Shown here: in pieces, positions 44,545-54,020 of the stretch | How the letters are laid out: every line of letters begins with the position of its first letter | Numbering within the stretch: the stretch's first letter is position 1 | Source of the DNA: JABSSA01 sp039984715 | GTDB lineage: Bacteria; Pseudomonadota; Alphaproteobacteria; Rhodobacterales; Rhodobacteraceae | Reading direction: 5' to 3' | NCBI GenBank assembly: GCA_039984715.1 | Contig: JBDWUA010000018.1 | Coordinates: 124,001-188,000 of the forward strand | DNA: 64,000 nt | Made by a program: the position numbers and the translations under genes | The notes under the pieces: generated by a model | The model's database searches: none | What the model was told of the DNA's origin: nothing | The model's input: only the letters and a program-made list of their open reading frames with translations

Positions 44545-46052
44545 GGCGCCAAAGCCTGTTCCAATTGCCTCCAAACGGACGCGAGGGATGAAGCAGCCTC
44601 TTGGTAAATGCCAAAGCGGTCAGCAAGACGCGCTTGCGCTTTCGGGTCAGGTTCGAATTTACGTACGTTTGGTGCAAATGCTTCGCTTGCTTCCTTAAGA
44701 TCGGAAAAGATGCCGGTCGCCACTCCTGCGCACGTTGCCGCGCCTTGGGCTGCAGGTTCGTCAACGTCTGACACCCCAACAGGTCTACCCAAAGCGTCAG
44801 AGAAGAGCTGGGGCACGGCTGGATTTCTTGTGACACCCCCACAAACGCGAACCTCCGTCGGAGAAAATACTTGGTCTAGATCATCTAAGTGATGCTTGTG
44901 ATTGAAGACGATGCCTTCGAGGATTGAAGCGACGATTGCACCACGATCTTGCCAACCTTGTAAGCCAATCAGAGATGCGCTTGCCTGCGCGCCATATGGC
45001 GAGCCGAACAGAAAAGGATGATAGATTGGAGCTTGGACACCGGATGCACTTGCTTCGCGCGCAAGGATATCGTGTATTGATGCCCCATGTTCCTCAAGTG
45101 CCGCTGCTTCATGTGAACAAAATGTCTTGATGAACCACTCGTAGTTTGTCGTTGATGCGGGTGAAATGGCCATAACGTTCCAAAGCCCGGGTTCAATCGC
45201 GTTTCGGCAAAACCATCTTGAATCAGTTTTGGGTGTGTCTGATACGACTTGGTTAATCGAATATGTTCCCGCCACAAGCGCATAACACTCTTGCCTGTGC
45301 GCTCCCATTCCCAAACTGCTGGCAGTCACATCATGAAGCCCGGTCGCAACCGGAGTGCCTTGTCTCAGCCCTGTCTTTTCAGCGGCTTCTAGCGACACCG
45401 TTCCGATCACTTCGGCTGAATGCAAAACGGGTGGCAGGGCGTCCGAAAGTTCCTTTAGGTCGTATCTTTCGAGAATTGCAGTTTCATGATGCTGCGTCTG
45501 AACATTTGAGAATGCCGTGCTCGCTTCGGTACGATCAGTGCCTAAGACACCAGTCAGACAATAGCTGAGCCAGTCCTTGCACGACAAAATTGCACCGATG
45601 CGACCATACCGCCGCGGGTCATTCGACTTTATCCACGATAGCAATGCCGCCGGAGACGAAACATGCGGCCGTTGCCCGGAGAGGCCGAGCATAGCATCAC
45701 TTGTCCCGTTCGCCTCCCACAAGGCAACTTCTTCGATCGCGCGGCTATCAAGACTAAGGATCCCGGGTCCCAACGGTTGATGAGATTTGTCGAGCAAATA
45801 TAGGCCGTCACCATGGGCTGTCTGGGAAATTGCTGAGATATCGTTTGGTGATATGCCGGACACCAAAAGAAGCTCTTGAATCGCAGAGCATGTTTCCGTC
45901 CAGAGGACTTTCATGTCACGCTCAACGTGACGCGGCAGAGGAAGCGATTGTTGAATACTGCGTCTAGCTATCGCGACTGTACGCCCATTTTCATCAAACA
46001 GAGCGGCTTTGGTGACTGTTAGGCCTGAGTCAATTCCAAGAAGAAAACCCAT
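44541..46052 (-). CDS. FGGY carbohydrate kinase (second copy)
   Basis: A 503-residue kinase with the N-terminal phosphate-1 motif GFLLGIDSGLTVTKAALFDENG, the HGDGLYLLD segment, SLDSRA and the C-terminal FGGY signature region VRVCGGVTRNPAVPQLFSDALGRPV. It belongs to the L-xylulose/L-ribulose-like branch rather than the eryA branch. It phosphorylates a sugar or polyol feeding the adjacent dehydrogenase. Its start follows eryD with an 18-bp gap. The substrate (another tetritol or pentitol, or a ketose) is not decidable here. Confidence 0.85.
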   Translation of the reverse strand: MGFLLGIDSGLTVTKAALFDENGRTVAIARRSIQQSLPLPRHVERDMKVLWTETCSAIQELLLVSGISPNDISAISQTAHGDGLYLLDKSHQPLGPGILSLDSRAIEEVALWEANGTSDAMLGLSGQRPHVSSPAALLSWIKSNDPRRYGRIGAILSCKDWLSYCLTGVLGTDRTEASTAFSNVQTQHHETAILERYDLKELSDALPPVLHSAEVIGTVSLEAAEKTGLRQGTPVATGLHDVTASSLGMGAHRQECYALVAGTYSINQVVSDTPKTDSRWFCRNAIEPGLWNVMAISPASTTNYEWFIKTFCSHEAAALEEHGASIHDILAREASASGVQAPIYHPFLFGSPYGAQASASLIGLQGWQDRGAIVASILEGIVFNHKHHLDDLDQVFSPTEVRVCGGVTRNPAVPQLFSDALGRPVGVSDVDEPAAQGAATCAGVATGIFSDLKEASEAFAPNVRKFEPDPKAQARLADRFGIYQEAASSLASVWRQLEQALAP

Positions 46053-46070
46053 TGTCGCGCCCCCGGTCGC

Positions 46071-47033
46071 TTATGTGATCCGCGCAAGAATTGCGGAAGC
46101 TGTTTTTTCGTCAGTCAATAGGCCGGAAAGTTGACCGCTTTTCAGAACAGCCAATAGAGGTTCAATTTTTTCCTCGCCACCAACAAGAGCGACAACCTCG
46201 CCGCTCAGTTCTTGACCAACTGACGCCGCAAGGGTTCGAGCAGTCAGCGTTGTTTCCAGAAGCTCGCCCTTTGCGTTGTAGAAGTGACCCAGAAGCTCGC
46301 CCACACCACCTTGTTCAGTGACTTGTGTAATCTCCTCGGGTTCGATCATACCCGAAAGCACCAATTGCGTATCTTGCCCAACAGTTCCGACGCCGACAAA
46401 CTTCAGGGTACTATTCTCAGCTAGCGCGAAGACGTCGCTAACACCGTTCTGAGACACAAGAACGGATCGATCTTCGGCCGTGTTGGCAAAGAACGGCACC
46501 GGCATGACATAAGCATGCGCCTTTGTTTTCTCGGCGATCACATGCATGACGTCGTGGGGATTTGCGGAAAAGTTTCGCGTCAACCCGCCCAACAAAGAGA
46601 CAAAGCGCGTTTGTTTTGCATCAAGCGACGGTAATTGCCTTAGTGCTGCGGCAAGCGTTCGACCATGTCCTATGCCGATAAGCTCATGACCGCCCAATTC
46701 GATTTGACGTCGCAAGAAGCTCGCACCGGCCATTCCGAGGGCACGTAGCGGTAGATCCTCTTCGTGAAGATCAGGTGCGACTTCACAAATGCGAAGATTG
46801 AAACGCGTCGCGAGCTCGCGCTCTAGCGCGACACATTCCGCCGCCTCGCCGTCGATTGAGACCTTGACCAGTCCGTCGGCGACGGCCTTTGAAATCATGC
46901 GATGCGCCTTAACCGAAGTTACGCCAAGTATCTTCGCGACATCGCTTTGCTTGTGACCGCCAACATAGTGTAGCCATGCAGCACGTGTCGTGAGGGTCAA
47001 TTCCAAGCTACTGTTCTTGTTTTCTTTGTTCAA
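46071..47033 (-). CDS. eryD: SorC-family sugar-responsive regulator EryD
   Basis: A 320-residue regulator with an N-terminal helix-turn-helix (AAWLHYVGGHKQSDVAKILGVTSVKAHRMISKAVADGLVKV) and a sugar-binding domain (LIGIGHGRTLAAALRQLP, SLLGGLTRN, FVGVGTVG). In Brucella, EryD represses the ery operon and is relieved by erythritol. Gene order (after eryABC) supports the name. The gap before it (276 bp) suggests its own promoter. Confidence 0.85.
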   Translation of the reverse strand: MNKENKNSSLELTLTTRAAWLHYVGGHKQSDVAKILGVTSVKAHRMISKAVADGLVKVSIDGEAAECVALERELATRFNLRICEVAPDLHEEDLPLRALGMAGASFLRRQIELGGHELIGIGHGRTLAAALRQLPSLDAKQTRFVSLLGGLTRNFSANPHDVMHVIAEKTKAHAYVMPVPFFANTAEDRSVLVSQNGVSDVFALAENSTLKFVGVGTVGQDTQLVLSGMIEPEEITQVTEQGGVGELLGHFYNAKGELLETTLTARTLAASVGQELSGEVVALVGGEEKIEPLLAVLKSGQLSGLLTDEKTASAILARIT

Positions 47034-47154
47034 ACTGACCTCTCATTCTCCAATCTTCTCGTCCTTTGCCGCAAAGCTCGCAAAATCTCCGTCTCTGTCT
47101 AGATTTAGCGGAAATGGGCATCAAATCCCACTCGGCGCTAAAACTATCTCATTC

Positions 47155-47174
47155 AGAACAATGTGAACTGTTCT
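47155..47174. promoter_or_regulatory. Inverted repeat in eryC-eryD gap
   Basis: A perfect 6-8-6 inverted repeat (AGAACA...TGTTCT) lies 122 bp before the eryD start, within the 276-bp gap 47034-47309. The rest of the gap holds no gene. It may be an operator or part of an eryD promoter. Confidence 0.35.
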
Positions 47175-47309
47175 TCGCATCAAAAACCCAGAATTCACGG
47201 TTCCAAGTTTAACCCCATATTGGGACTTTCACCCTGCCCTGAGCACTTTTGTTCATTCCTTCGTCCTCGCGCCCTTGATAGGTCAAACCGTCTCACATTG
47301 ACCGCCTAA

Positions 47310-48242
47310 TCAGGTTTTCAGGTGCTTTGCACCAGTTTCGATATGAGGGGCCCAGAAGGCAACGCTCTCCGCGATCTGATCGATGACCTCTCGGTCATTT
47401 GGCTCCCGTTCTTTGAAGCTTAGCTCAAGACAAATCTCGTTGTTTTCTGCTTTGCCTTCTTTCAGCGCATTGAGCAAAGGGTCCGGTTGAATCCTTCCTC
47501 TGGCATTAAATTCCGCCGTGAACGGTCGATGACCGCCCTTGTCCATTAGACTTTGTTTGATGTGAATGATTGGGCTGACTTGTGGCACAGCGCGAGCCCA
47601 AGCATAGGGGTCGAAATCATCAGAGTTTTTGCTGGTAACGTCACCATGGTCGATATCAGCCATCATCCACATTGGAATTGCCATTTTGGCAGCTGAAAGG
47701 CGGTCTTGAAGGTCCAAAGACGACTGTATCGTTTCACCAAACTCGCGACCAATACTCATCGGCTCCCAGAAGATATACTCAAGACCAGCTTTTGATGCAT
47801 GTTCGGCGACTTCTGCCCAGCAATCGATGGCAATTTTTATGAGCTCTTCGCGCCGCTTTGGATCGTCAAAATCTTTGTAAGTGAAGATCGCAAACTGGGT
47901 GCCAACCGATACTCCGCCTAGGTCCGCTGTGATGTCCGCGAATGTCTTGAACCAATCGACATAGTACCGGCGCACATCCGGGTCTGGATGGCCGAAATGG
48001 TTGAGCCGCCCGTAAGGCCCAGTCATGCCGGAAGTGACCCGCACACCCGTCCGCTGCAAAGCGCGACGCATCTGTCGCGACACCTTAGAGATGGTCGCCG
48101 CGGGCCAGCTTGGATTGATAAACTCGTGCGTCAACTGAAGGTCGCGAACTCTGATTTTCTGAGCAACGACGTCGATCAAGTCATCAGGCTCGGCATACCG
48201 GTTGACCAAAGGATTGGTGTTCAATGAAAGCGTCAAACCCAT
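47310..48242 (-). CDS. eryC: EryC, tetrulose-phosphate isomerase/epimerase (TIM barrel)
   Basis: A 310-residue xylose-isomerase-like TIM-barrel protein. The N-terminus MGLTLSLNTNPLVNRYAEPDDL and FWEPMSIGREFGET (Glu ligand), DIDHGD (Asp/His) and ICLELSFKERE are visible. In Brucella, EryC is an isomerase or epimerase of erythrulose phosphates, not the dehydrogenase first proposed. The start at 48242 (2 nt after the eryB stop) fits the family; a longer start at 48302 would overlap eryB. Third gene of eryABC. Confidence 0.88.
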   Translation of the reverse strand: MGLTLSLNTNPLVNRYAEPDDLIDVVAQKIRVRDLQLTHEFINPSWPAATISKVSRQMRRALQRTGVRVTSGMTGPYGRLNHFGHPDPDVRRYYVDWFKTFADITADLGGVSVGTQFAIFTYKDFDDPKRREELIKIAIDCWAEVAEHASKAGLEYIFWEPMSIGREFGETIQSSLDLQDRLSAAKMAIPMWMMADIDHGDVTSKNSDDFDPYAWARAVPQVSPIIHIKQSLMDKGGHRPFTAEFNARGRIQPDPLLNALKEGKAENNEICLELSFKEREPNDREVIDQIAESVAFWAPHIETGAKHLKT

Positions 48243-48243
48243 C

Positions 48244-49806
48244 TCAAGCAGCTTCCTGGCAAGAGGCAGAGAACCAGTCCTCGAAATCGTTTTGTTCGTC
48301 ATCGGTCAAATGCAATTGGTGCTTCGTCCGGCGCCAAAGGATATCCTCAGCAGTTTGCGCCCATTCTTTATTCTTAAGGTAGCGCGCTTCAGCCTCATAT
48401 AGATCACCACCAAAGTGTCGTCCAAGACCCGCTAGGCCATTCGCGTCGCCTACTATCTCTTTCACAAGCGTTCCGTATAAACGGCCATAGTGTAGACGGA
48501 GAGAGCGCGGCATCCATGGATAGTCGACTCTTAGCTGTTCACGAAAGACATCAAAGTCTGCGTTCGGCATCTCGCCACCAGGCAGTGGCGCATTCTCGGT
48601 CCAGTTGCCATTCATATCCGGGAAGAACCGTGCGATTTTTTGCATTCCACGTTCGGCCAATTCACGAAATGTCGTGATCTTTCCCCCGAATATGTTGAGC
48701 ATGGGTGCTCCACCCGTCTCGTCGAGATCAAATACATAATCGCGTGTTACGGCGGATGGATTACCCTGCCCGTCATCAAACAGCGGGCGCACTCCAGAAA
48801 AACTTTTCAGCACGTCGCCCCGCGTGAGCTTTTCTTTGAAATAGCGGTTTACGGCATCAAGGAGATACTGAATCTCCGCTTCATCCGCCTTCACATCCTC
48901 AGCCCGGCCTTCGTAAGAGATATCGGTTGTGCCAATCAACGCTTTGTCGCCTTCATATGGATTGATGAAAATCACCCGCTTGTCATTGTTCTGCACAAGA
49001 TACGCGTTCGCGCCGTCCCAGAACTTCGGAACAACGATGTGAGAGCCCTTCACCAACTTTACATTACGGGTCGAATTGGACCTGGCCACACGTGTGACCA
49101 CATCGGAAACCCATGGACCAGCAGCGTTGACCAGCACCTTTGCGCGATGTTCAGTTTGCTCGCCGGTAAGTTCGTTCTTGGTTTGGATAATCCAGATGCC
49201 ATCTTCTCGCCTGGCAGAAATACAAGGGCTGCGCGTGAGAACCTTTGCACCGTTCCTTGCCGCATCAAGCACATTCAGGATTACGAGACGAGCGTCATCC
49301 ACCCAACAATCCGAGTATTCAAAGCCGCGTTTGAACTGGTCTTTGATAGGAGCACCTTCCGGATCCCGAAGCAGGTTCAGAGTCCGTGTTCCGGGAAGTT
49401 TCTTTCGACCACCGAGATTGTCATATAGGAACAGCCCAAGCCGGACCAACCAAGCTGGACGATCTTCAGGGGAGTGTGGAAGCACAAATCGAAGTGGCCA
49501 GATGATATGGGGTGCAGCATTCATTAACACTTCGCGTTCGATAAGTGCCTCGCGAACCAAACGGAATTCGTAATATTCAAGATAGCGAAGGCCACCATGG
49601 ACAAGCTTGCCTGACCGAGAAGACGTTCCCTCAGACAAATCGCCCTTTTCGCACAGGACGACTTTCAACCCTCGGCCGGCGGCATCTCGTGCGAAACCTG
49701 CCCCATTGATACCGCCACCTATGACGAATAGGTCTGCCGTTTCACCATCTTTCATCTTCTGCTCCTCAACCGCCGTCTGTGATGCGTCTAAGTTTTCGAT
49801 ATTCAT
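48244..49806 (-). CDS. eryB: EryB, erythritol-phosphate dehydrogenase (GlpD family)
   Basis: A 520-residue FAD-dependent dehydrogenase. Marks are LFVIGGGINGAGFARDAAGRG, SGKLVHGGLRYLEYYEFRLV, GTTDISYEG and GGKITTFRELAE. EryB oxidises L-erythritol 4-phosphate to a tetrulose phosphate and passes electrons to the quinone pool. The start at 49806 overlaps the eryA stop by 4 bp. It lies directly between eryA and eryC in the conserved order. Confidence 0.9.
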   Translation of the reverse strand: MNIENLDASQTAVEEQKMKDGETADLFVIGGGINGAGFARDAAGRGLKVVLCEKGDLSEGTSSRSGKLVHGGLRYLEYYEFRLVREALIEREVLMNAAPHIIWPLRFVLPHSPEDRPAWLVRLGLFLYDNLGGRKKLPGTRTLNLLRDPEGAPIKDQFKRGFEYSDCWVDDARLVILNVLDAARNGAKVLTRSPCISARREDGIWIIQTKNELTGEQTEHRAKVLVNAAGPWVSDVVTRVARSNSTRNVKLVKGSHIVVPKFWDGANAYLVQNNDKRVIFINPYEGDKALIGTTDISYEGRAEDVKADEAEIQYLLDAVNRYFKEKLTRGDVLKSFSGVRPLFDDGQGNPSAVTRDYVFDLDETGGAPMLNIFGGKITTFRELAERGMQKIARFFPDMNGNWTENAPLPGGEMPNADFDVFREQLRVDYPWMPRSLRLHYGRLYGTLVKEIVGDANGLAGLGRHFGGDLYEAEARYLKNKEWAQTAEDILWRRTKHQLHLTDDEQNDFEDWFSASCQEAA

Positions 49807-51371
49807 GGAGCTGCCTTTTGCTGAGCCAGTTCGCCCAATGTCGCCCATGGACGGACGAGGCCTTCGCGCGTTTCAGCGTAAGCAGCATAAAGCCTCTGGT
49901 ATGTTTGTGCGAGGTGTTCATCAGGCTCTTCTGGTTTGGCCAGAAGCGGAACGACCCATTGATCGATGCATGCTTTCATATCTGGATACACACCGATGCC
50001 GACGGCAGCCATCATGGCGCATCCAGCCGCACCAGTCTCTTCTCGCGCTGATACGCGAACCGGTGCATCCAAGGCCGCCGAGAGGATTTTTCTGAAGGCA
50101 TCTGATTTTGTGGCTCCGCCCGTTAAGCGCAGCTCTTGTGGCATGTTGCCCATCGCCGCATAACAATCCCGTGCAGCCATGCCCAATCCTTCTACAACGG
50201 CACGCACTAAGTCAGGATATCGATGCGCCCCGGCCAAGCCAGTAAAGTTCGCCTTGGCATAAGGGTTAAGAAACGGACCACGTTCACCTGCATCTGAGAT
50301 GTAAGGATGATAAAGAAGAGCTCCAGGTGACGTCGATGACAGCCAAGCTTCTAGGCGCGCGATCATATCTTTCTGTGACGGGCGATCCACGAACTCAGCC
50401 ACTAAGTCCGCACCCACATCCAGAATCCAATCGATATTGAGTGTGGCAGCCATGTTGGTTTGGGTTTGAGCGACCAAGTTTTGGTGCGGAAGGCAAATGA
50501 CGTAACCTGTATGATCCGGGCTTAGGCGCACGTTTTCGGCGCGCTTTGCGGTCATATGGACACCGGTCGAGCCGATCGTAGAGCACCCGACACCTTCGTC
50601 GCCGGTGTAAACGCCCGCGCCAAGCGCTGTCATGACCATGTCCACGAAACCCAAGGAAACAGGTGTTCCGGCCCGCAATCCGCATTGCCGCGCGGCTTCG
50701 ACTGAAAGTGGATGAGTAATTTTTGTGCCATCAATGATCTCAGGCAGCAGCGTGCGATGTGCGGTTAATCCGAGAGCCTCAATAACACGTGTCGAATATT
50801 GTCTCTTGCGGAAGTCACCGAATGTGAAACTTGCTTCTGACGGGTCTGTTGCAAGTTCACCAGTCAGATTGAAATAGAGCCAATCTTTACAATGTAATGC
50901 GACGGAAGCCGTTTCGACCAGTTCCGGTGCATGTGTTTTCATATGCGCCAGTTGGGACCCTTGTTGGCAAGTATTGAGTCCGGTTCCCGTGTCATGAAAC
51001 CTGTCACCCTCAGCCTCGGATTTTGTCAATTGTTCAACTGTTTTGGCAGCGCGCGCATCCAACCATAGCCACGCATCAGTGAAAGGCTCTTGCTTACTAT
51101 TAAGAAGCCACGTGCCGTCGCCTTGCGCAGTCACCCCGATTGCTGCCGTGCGATTGTCCAAGTCTTCGATTTGTTCTGTTAACCCACGTAATGCACGTGC
51201 GCAGTCTTGCCATGTTTTGGGCATGGACTGTGTCGCAGCACCCTCTGCGCTTATGGTATAGTCGTTCTTGACCGAAGAGATAGCCAACTGGCGACCATCG
51301 AGTGAGAATGCGACAGCCTTTAGAACTGACGTACCAGCATCGATACCAATAATGACGTCGGGCTTATTCAC
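49803..51371 (-). CDS. eryA: EryA, erythritol kinase
   Basis: A 522-residue FGGY kinase. The N-terminus is VIIGIDAGTSVLKAVAFSLDGRQLA, then GVTAQGDGTWLL, WLWLDARAAKTVEQL, NTCQQGSQLAHM and the C-terminal LRLTGGATKSDAFRKI. This matches erythritol kinases, which make L-erythritol 4-phosphate. The start is GTG at 51371, with AGGAGAG just upstream; the ATG at 51389 would put that site inside the gene. First gene of the eryABC operon, divergent from the transporter. Confidence 0.9.
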   Translation of the reverse strand: MNKPDVIIGIDAGTSVLKAVAFSLDGRQLAISSVKNDYTISAEGAATQSMPKTWQDCARALRGLTEQIEDLDNRTAAIGVTAQGDGTWLLNSKQEPFTDAWLWLDARAAKTVEQLTKSEAEGDRFHDTGTGLNTCQQGSQLAHMKTHAPELVETASVALHCKDWLYFNLTGELATDPSEASFTFGDFRKRQYSTRVIEALGLTAHRTLLPEIIDGTKITHPLSVEAARQCGLRAGTPVSLGFVDMVMTALGAGVYTGDEGVGCSTIGSTGVHMTAKRAENVRLSPDHTGYVICLPHQNLVAQTQTNMAATLNIDWILDVGADLVAEFVDRPSQKDMIARLEAWLSSTSPGALLYHPYISDAGERGPFLNPYAKANFTGLAGAHRYPDLVRAVVEGLGMAARDCYAAMGNMPQELRLTGGATKSDAFRKILSAALDAPVRVSAREETGAAGCAMMAAVGIGVYPDMKACIDQWVVPLLAKPEEPDEHLAQTYQRLYAAYAETREGLVRPWATLGELAQQKAAP

Positions 51372-51791
51372 CAAACACTCTCCTCTCAAGTACGAAAAGG
51401 ACAGTCCAACATGCTATCAAGCTGCTGAAGGCTGATCCTCCACGAACGTATAACGTTACAAATCTGCTGCTCTTCGAACAGTTAGTATAGATTCTCTTGC
51501 AGCCTCTCTGACAAAGCGAGTCCTAACACAGATCCCTAGGTTGTCCTGCATTTTTTTACAGACATCGTAAAAATTTTCACATACAAACAATCGAGCGCGG
51601 GGAATCATTCCGAGCGCAAAAGGCCATGCGCGCCATCTGAATAAAGGGGCGTGCAATGTTCTACTGGGAGGAGAGGTCAGTGCGTCCGTGCGCTGTGTCT
51701 CTTGAGAATTGAACGCCCCAAGAGGGCGGCGACTGTATGGTCGGTGTCATTGATCGAATCAATCGGTCTGGCATATGGGGAGGAAAATGGT
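51372..51791. promoter_or_regulatory. Divergent promoter region between eryA and the ABC transporter
   Basis: About 420 bp without a gene. It contains the perfect palindrome AACGT-ATA-ACGTT at 51445-51457, about 75 bp before eryA, a good operator candidate for EryD. The last bases hold the ribosome-binding site (GGGGAGG) for the DUF2291 gene. The region must carry the promoters of both operons. Confidence 0.5.
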
Positions 51792-52445
51792 GTGGCGCGT
51801 TCTGGAACAGCCAGTATTGGTCCATTCAATCTAAGCAAAACCATGTTGTATGGCATCGGCGCGGCGGTGATCCTGCTCGGAGCGATGGCGCTTGATACCA
51901 AAGTCGTTTCTATTGGTTCAGAAGAAGACTTTCGACGCGAAGCTTTTTCCCCCGACAATTTCGGCACATCTGAGTATCCACGCATTCGGAAACTCATAAA
52001 CGACCGTGCTGTCGATGCAGTAACACTATCCGAAGAACTCTCGGCCGACAAAAAGAACGCGACTGAAGAACACGCGACGATGGCAGGAGCGTTCCCAGTC
52101 TTTCCAGTCAAATTTACTGGCACACTCGGTGAAGAAAGTTCCGGCATTCTTAAGGTAGCTGTTGCCGGCTTGCCCGATGGAGCCGTGGTTCGTGTGCAAT
52201 CCGGTCCAGCAATCAACGGAACCGAATTAAGAGACTTCCCAGGCGACATCGAGTTTGGCGCGTTTACCAACCAAATCGAATATCAAGACGCTGGAGCAGG
52301 CATTAATCGTGCCATGAGCGCGTCAATACTGTCTGACGTGGATCGAGAGTCCCTGCCAGGTAGCACCGTAAGCGTTGTCGGCGTGTTTACGATGATCAAC
52401 CCAAAGAATTGGTTGGTGACGCCTGTGGAGTTCAATGTTCAATGA
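51792..52445 (+). CDS. DUF2291-family protein of sugar ABC transporter operon
   Basis: A 217-residue protein with one N-terminal membrane anchor (MLYGIGAAVILLGAMALDTKVVSI) and an outer domain with the DUF2291 pattern: VRVQSGPAINGTELRD, IEFGAFTNQIEYQDAGAGIN. Such proteins sit in sugar ABC operons as exported accessory proteins of unknown job. The start is GTG at 51792 after GGGGAGG; the longer frame has no such site. First gene of the plus-strand operon, overlapping the ATPase gene by 4 bp. Confidence 0.8.
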   Translation: MARSGTASIGPFNLSKTMLYGIGAAVILLGAMALDTKVVSIGSEEDFRREAFSPDNFGTSEYPRIRKLINDRAVDAVTLSEELSADKKNATEEHATMAGAFPVFPVKFTGTLGEESSGILKVAVAGLPDGAVVRVQSGPAINGTELRDFPGDIEFGAFTNQIEYQDAGAGINRAMSASILSDVDRESLPGSTVSVVGVFTMINPKNWLVTPVEFNVQ

Positions 52446-54001
52446 CCCCGCAGACCATCACAGAAAAAGGAAACACGTCGGACGATATTGATGACGCCGA
52501 GGTTGTCGTTGCCGCCCGTCATATCTCTAAATCTTGGGGTGCTGTTAAAGCACTCAAAGACGTCAATTTTGATGTTCATCGTGGACAGGTAACGACGCTG
52601 TTTGGCGAGAACGGAGCGGGTAAATCCACGCTCATGAAAATCTTGTCAGGTGTCCACCAGCCGACGACAGGACAGCTTTTTCTGGAAGGTAAAAGGGTTC
52701 ACGTCGGCTCAACAAACGAAGCGCGGGATTTGGGGATTTGCATCATTCACCAAGAGCTCAGCCTCGCGCCAAACATGAACGTTCGCGACAACATTTTTAT
52801 GGGGCGCGAAATCATGGGATCAACCGGGGTCGATTTCGCCGAAGAAGAACGGCAGACACGGAAACTGATGACGGAGCTAGAGGAAGATATTGATCCTCTG
52901 ACCCTCGTGGAAGACCTGCGCCTTGGCCAACAGCAGATTGTTGAAATCGCCCGCGCTTTGTCCTCAAAGTCTCGGATTTTCATCATGGACGAACCGACAT
53001 CGGCGCTGTCCGCAACCGAAGTCGAAGTGTTATTCAAAGTCATTCATGATTTGAAATCCAAAGGTGTTTCGATTGTCTACATTTCGCATCATCTTGAGGA
53101 AGCATTACAAGTGACAGACCACGCCGTCGTGCTCCGCGACGGCAATATGACGGCTTATGCGCCTCGTGCAGAAATCGACCTCGAATGGATCGTGCGAAAC
53201 ATGGTTGGGGAAAACTTCGACCTCGGATCACCACCGACAGGGTACGACAAGGGCTTAGCCGCTCTTGAACTTATTGAGCTCGACGTTCCCAACTCGACGG
53301 GAAATGGACGTTCCGTTGATGGGATGAATCTGACCGTCCGGGCAGGAGAGATCGTGTGCATCTATGGCCTAATGGGGGCCGGGCGAACCGAGATGATGGA
53401 ATGCGTTGCTGGGCGATTGCAATCGAGCGGTGGGCAGGTGTTGTTGCATGGTCAGGACGTTTCCCGCCTGTCCATTGCACAACGCATTGAGGCGGGCATG
53501 GGTCTTGTACCAGAGGACCGTCAACGGGATGGTCTTGTTCAAACGATGAGTGTTGGCGAAAACCTATCTTTGGCATCCATCGCCGACTTTACGAAACGTT
53601 TCTTAACATCAAAGCCCGCAGAACAGAAAATCGTAGAGCGAACCATCAAAGACGTCACTGTCAAAACCGAGGGGCCGGGCGCGGCTATCGGTTCTTTGTC
53701 CGGAGGCAACCAGCAGAAAGTCGTGATCGGCAAGATGTTGGCGACCACGCCAAGCGTTATCCTTCTCGATGAACCAAGTCGCGGTATCGATATTGGCGCA
53801 AAAGCTGAAGTATTCGGCCTTCTTGCCGAGCGCGCCAAACAGGGTTTGGCAGTCGTCTATTCGACCTCTGAAGTTGGGGAATGCCTTTCGATTGCTCACA
53901 GAATTATTGTCATGCGTCGCGGGAAAATATCTGCGGAATTTGGCCCTGATGTAACCAAAGAAGAGATCATGGCCGCTTCTGGCGAAGCAAAGGTTGCCTA
54001 A
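52442..54001 (+). CDS. eryE: Sugar ABC transporter ATP-binding protein (EryE-like)
   Basis: A 519-residue double-domain ATPase of the RbsA type. The first nucleotide-binding domain has GENGAGKST and LRLGQQQIVEIARAL with IMDEPTSALS. The second has the degenerate P-loop typical of RbsA (YGLMGAGRTEMM), LSGGNQQKVVIGKML and LLDEPSRGID. It drives import through the following permease. Its start overlaps the DUF2291 stop (ATGA). Confidence 0.9.
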   Translation: MTPQTITEKGNTSDDIDDAEVVVAARHISKSWGAVKALKDVNFDVHRGQVTTLFGENGAGKSTLMKILSGVHQPTTGQLFLEGKRVHVGSTNEARDLGICIIHQELSLAPNMNVRDNIFMGREIMGSTGVDFAEEERQTRKLMTELEEDIDPLTLVEDLRLGQQQIVEIARALSSKSRIFIMDEPTSALSATEVEVLFKVIHDLKSKGVSIVYISHHLEEALQVTDHAVVLRDGNMTAYAPRAEIDLEWIVRNMVGENFDLGSPPTGYDKGLAALELIELDVPNSTGNGRSVDGMNLTVRAGEIVCIYGLMGAGRTEMMECVAGRLQSSGGQVLLHGQDVSRLSIAQRIEAGMGLVPEDRQRDGLVQTMSVGENLSLASIADFTKRFLTSKPAEQKIVERTIKDVTVKTEGPGAAIGSLSGGNQQKVVIGKMLATTPSVILLDEPSRGIDIGAKAEVFGLLAERAKQGLAVVYSTSEVGECLSIAHRIIVMRRGKISAEFGPDVTKEEIMAASGEAKVA

Positions 54002-54020
54002 GTCGATGGAGAAAGAAAAA

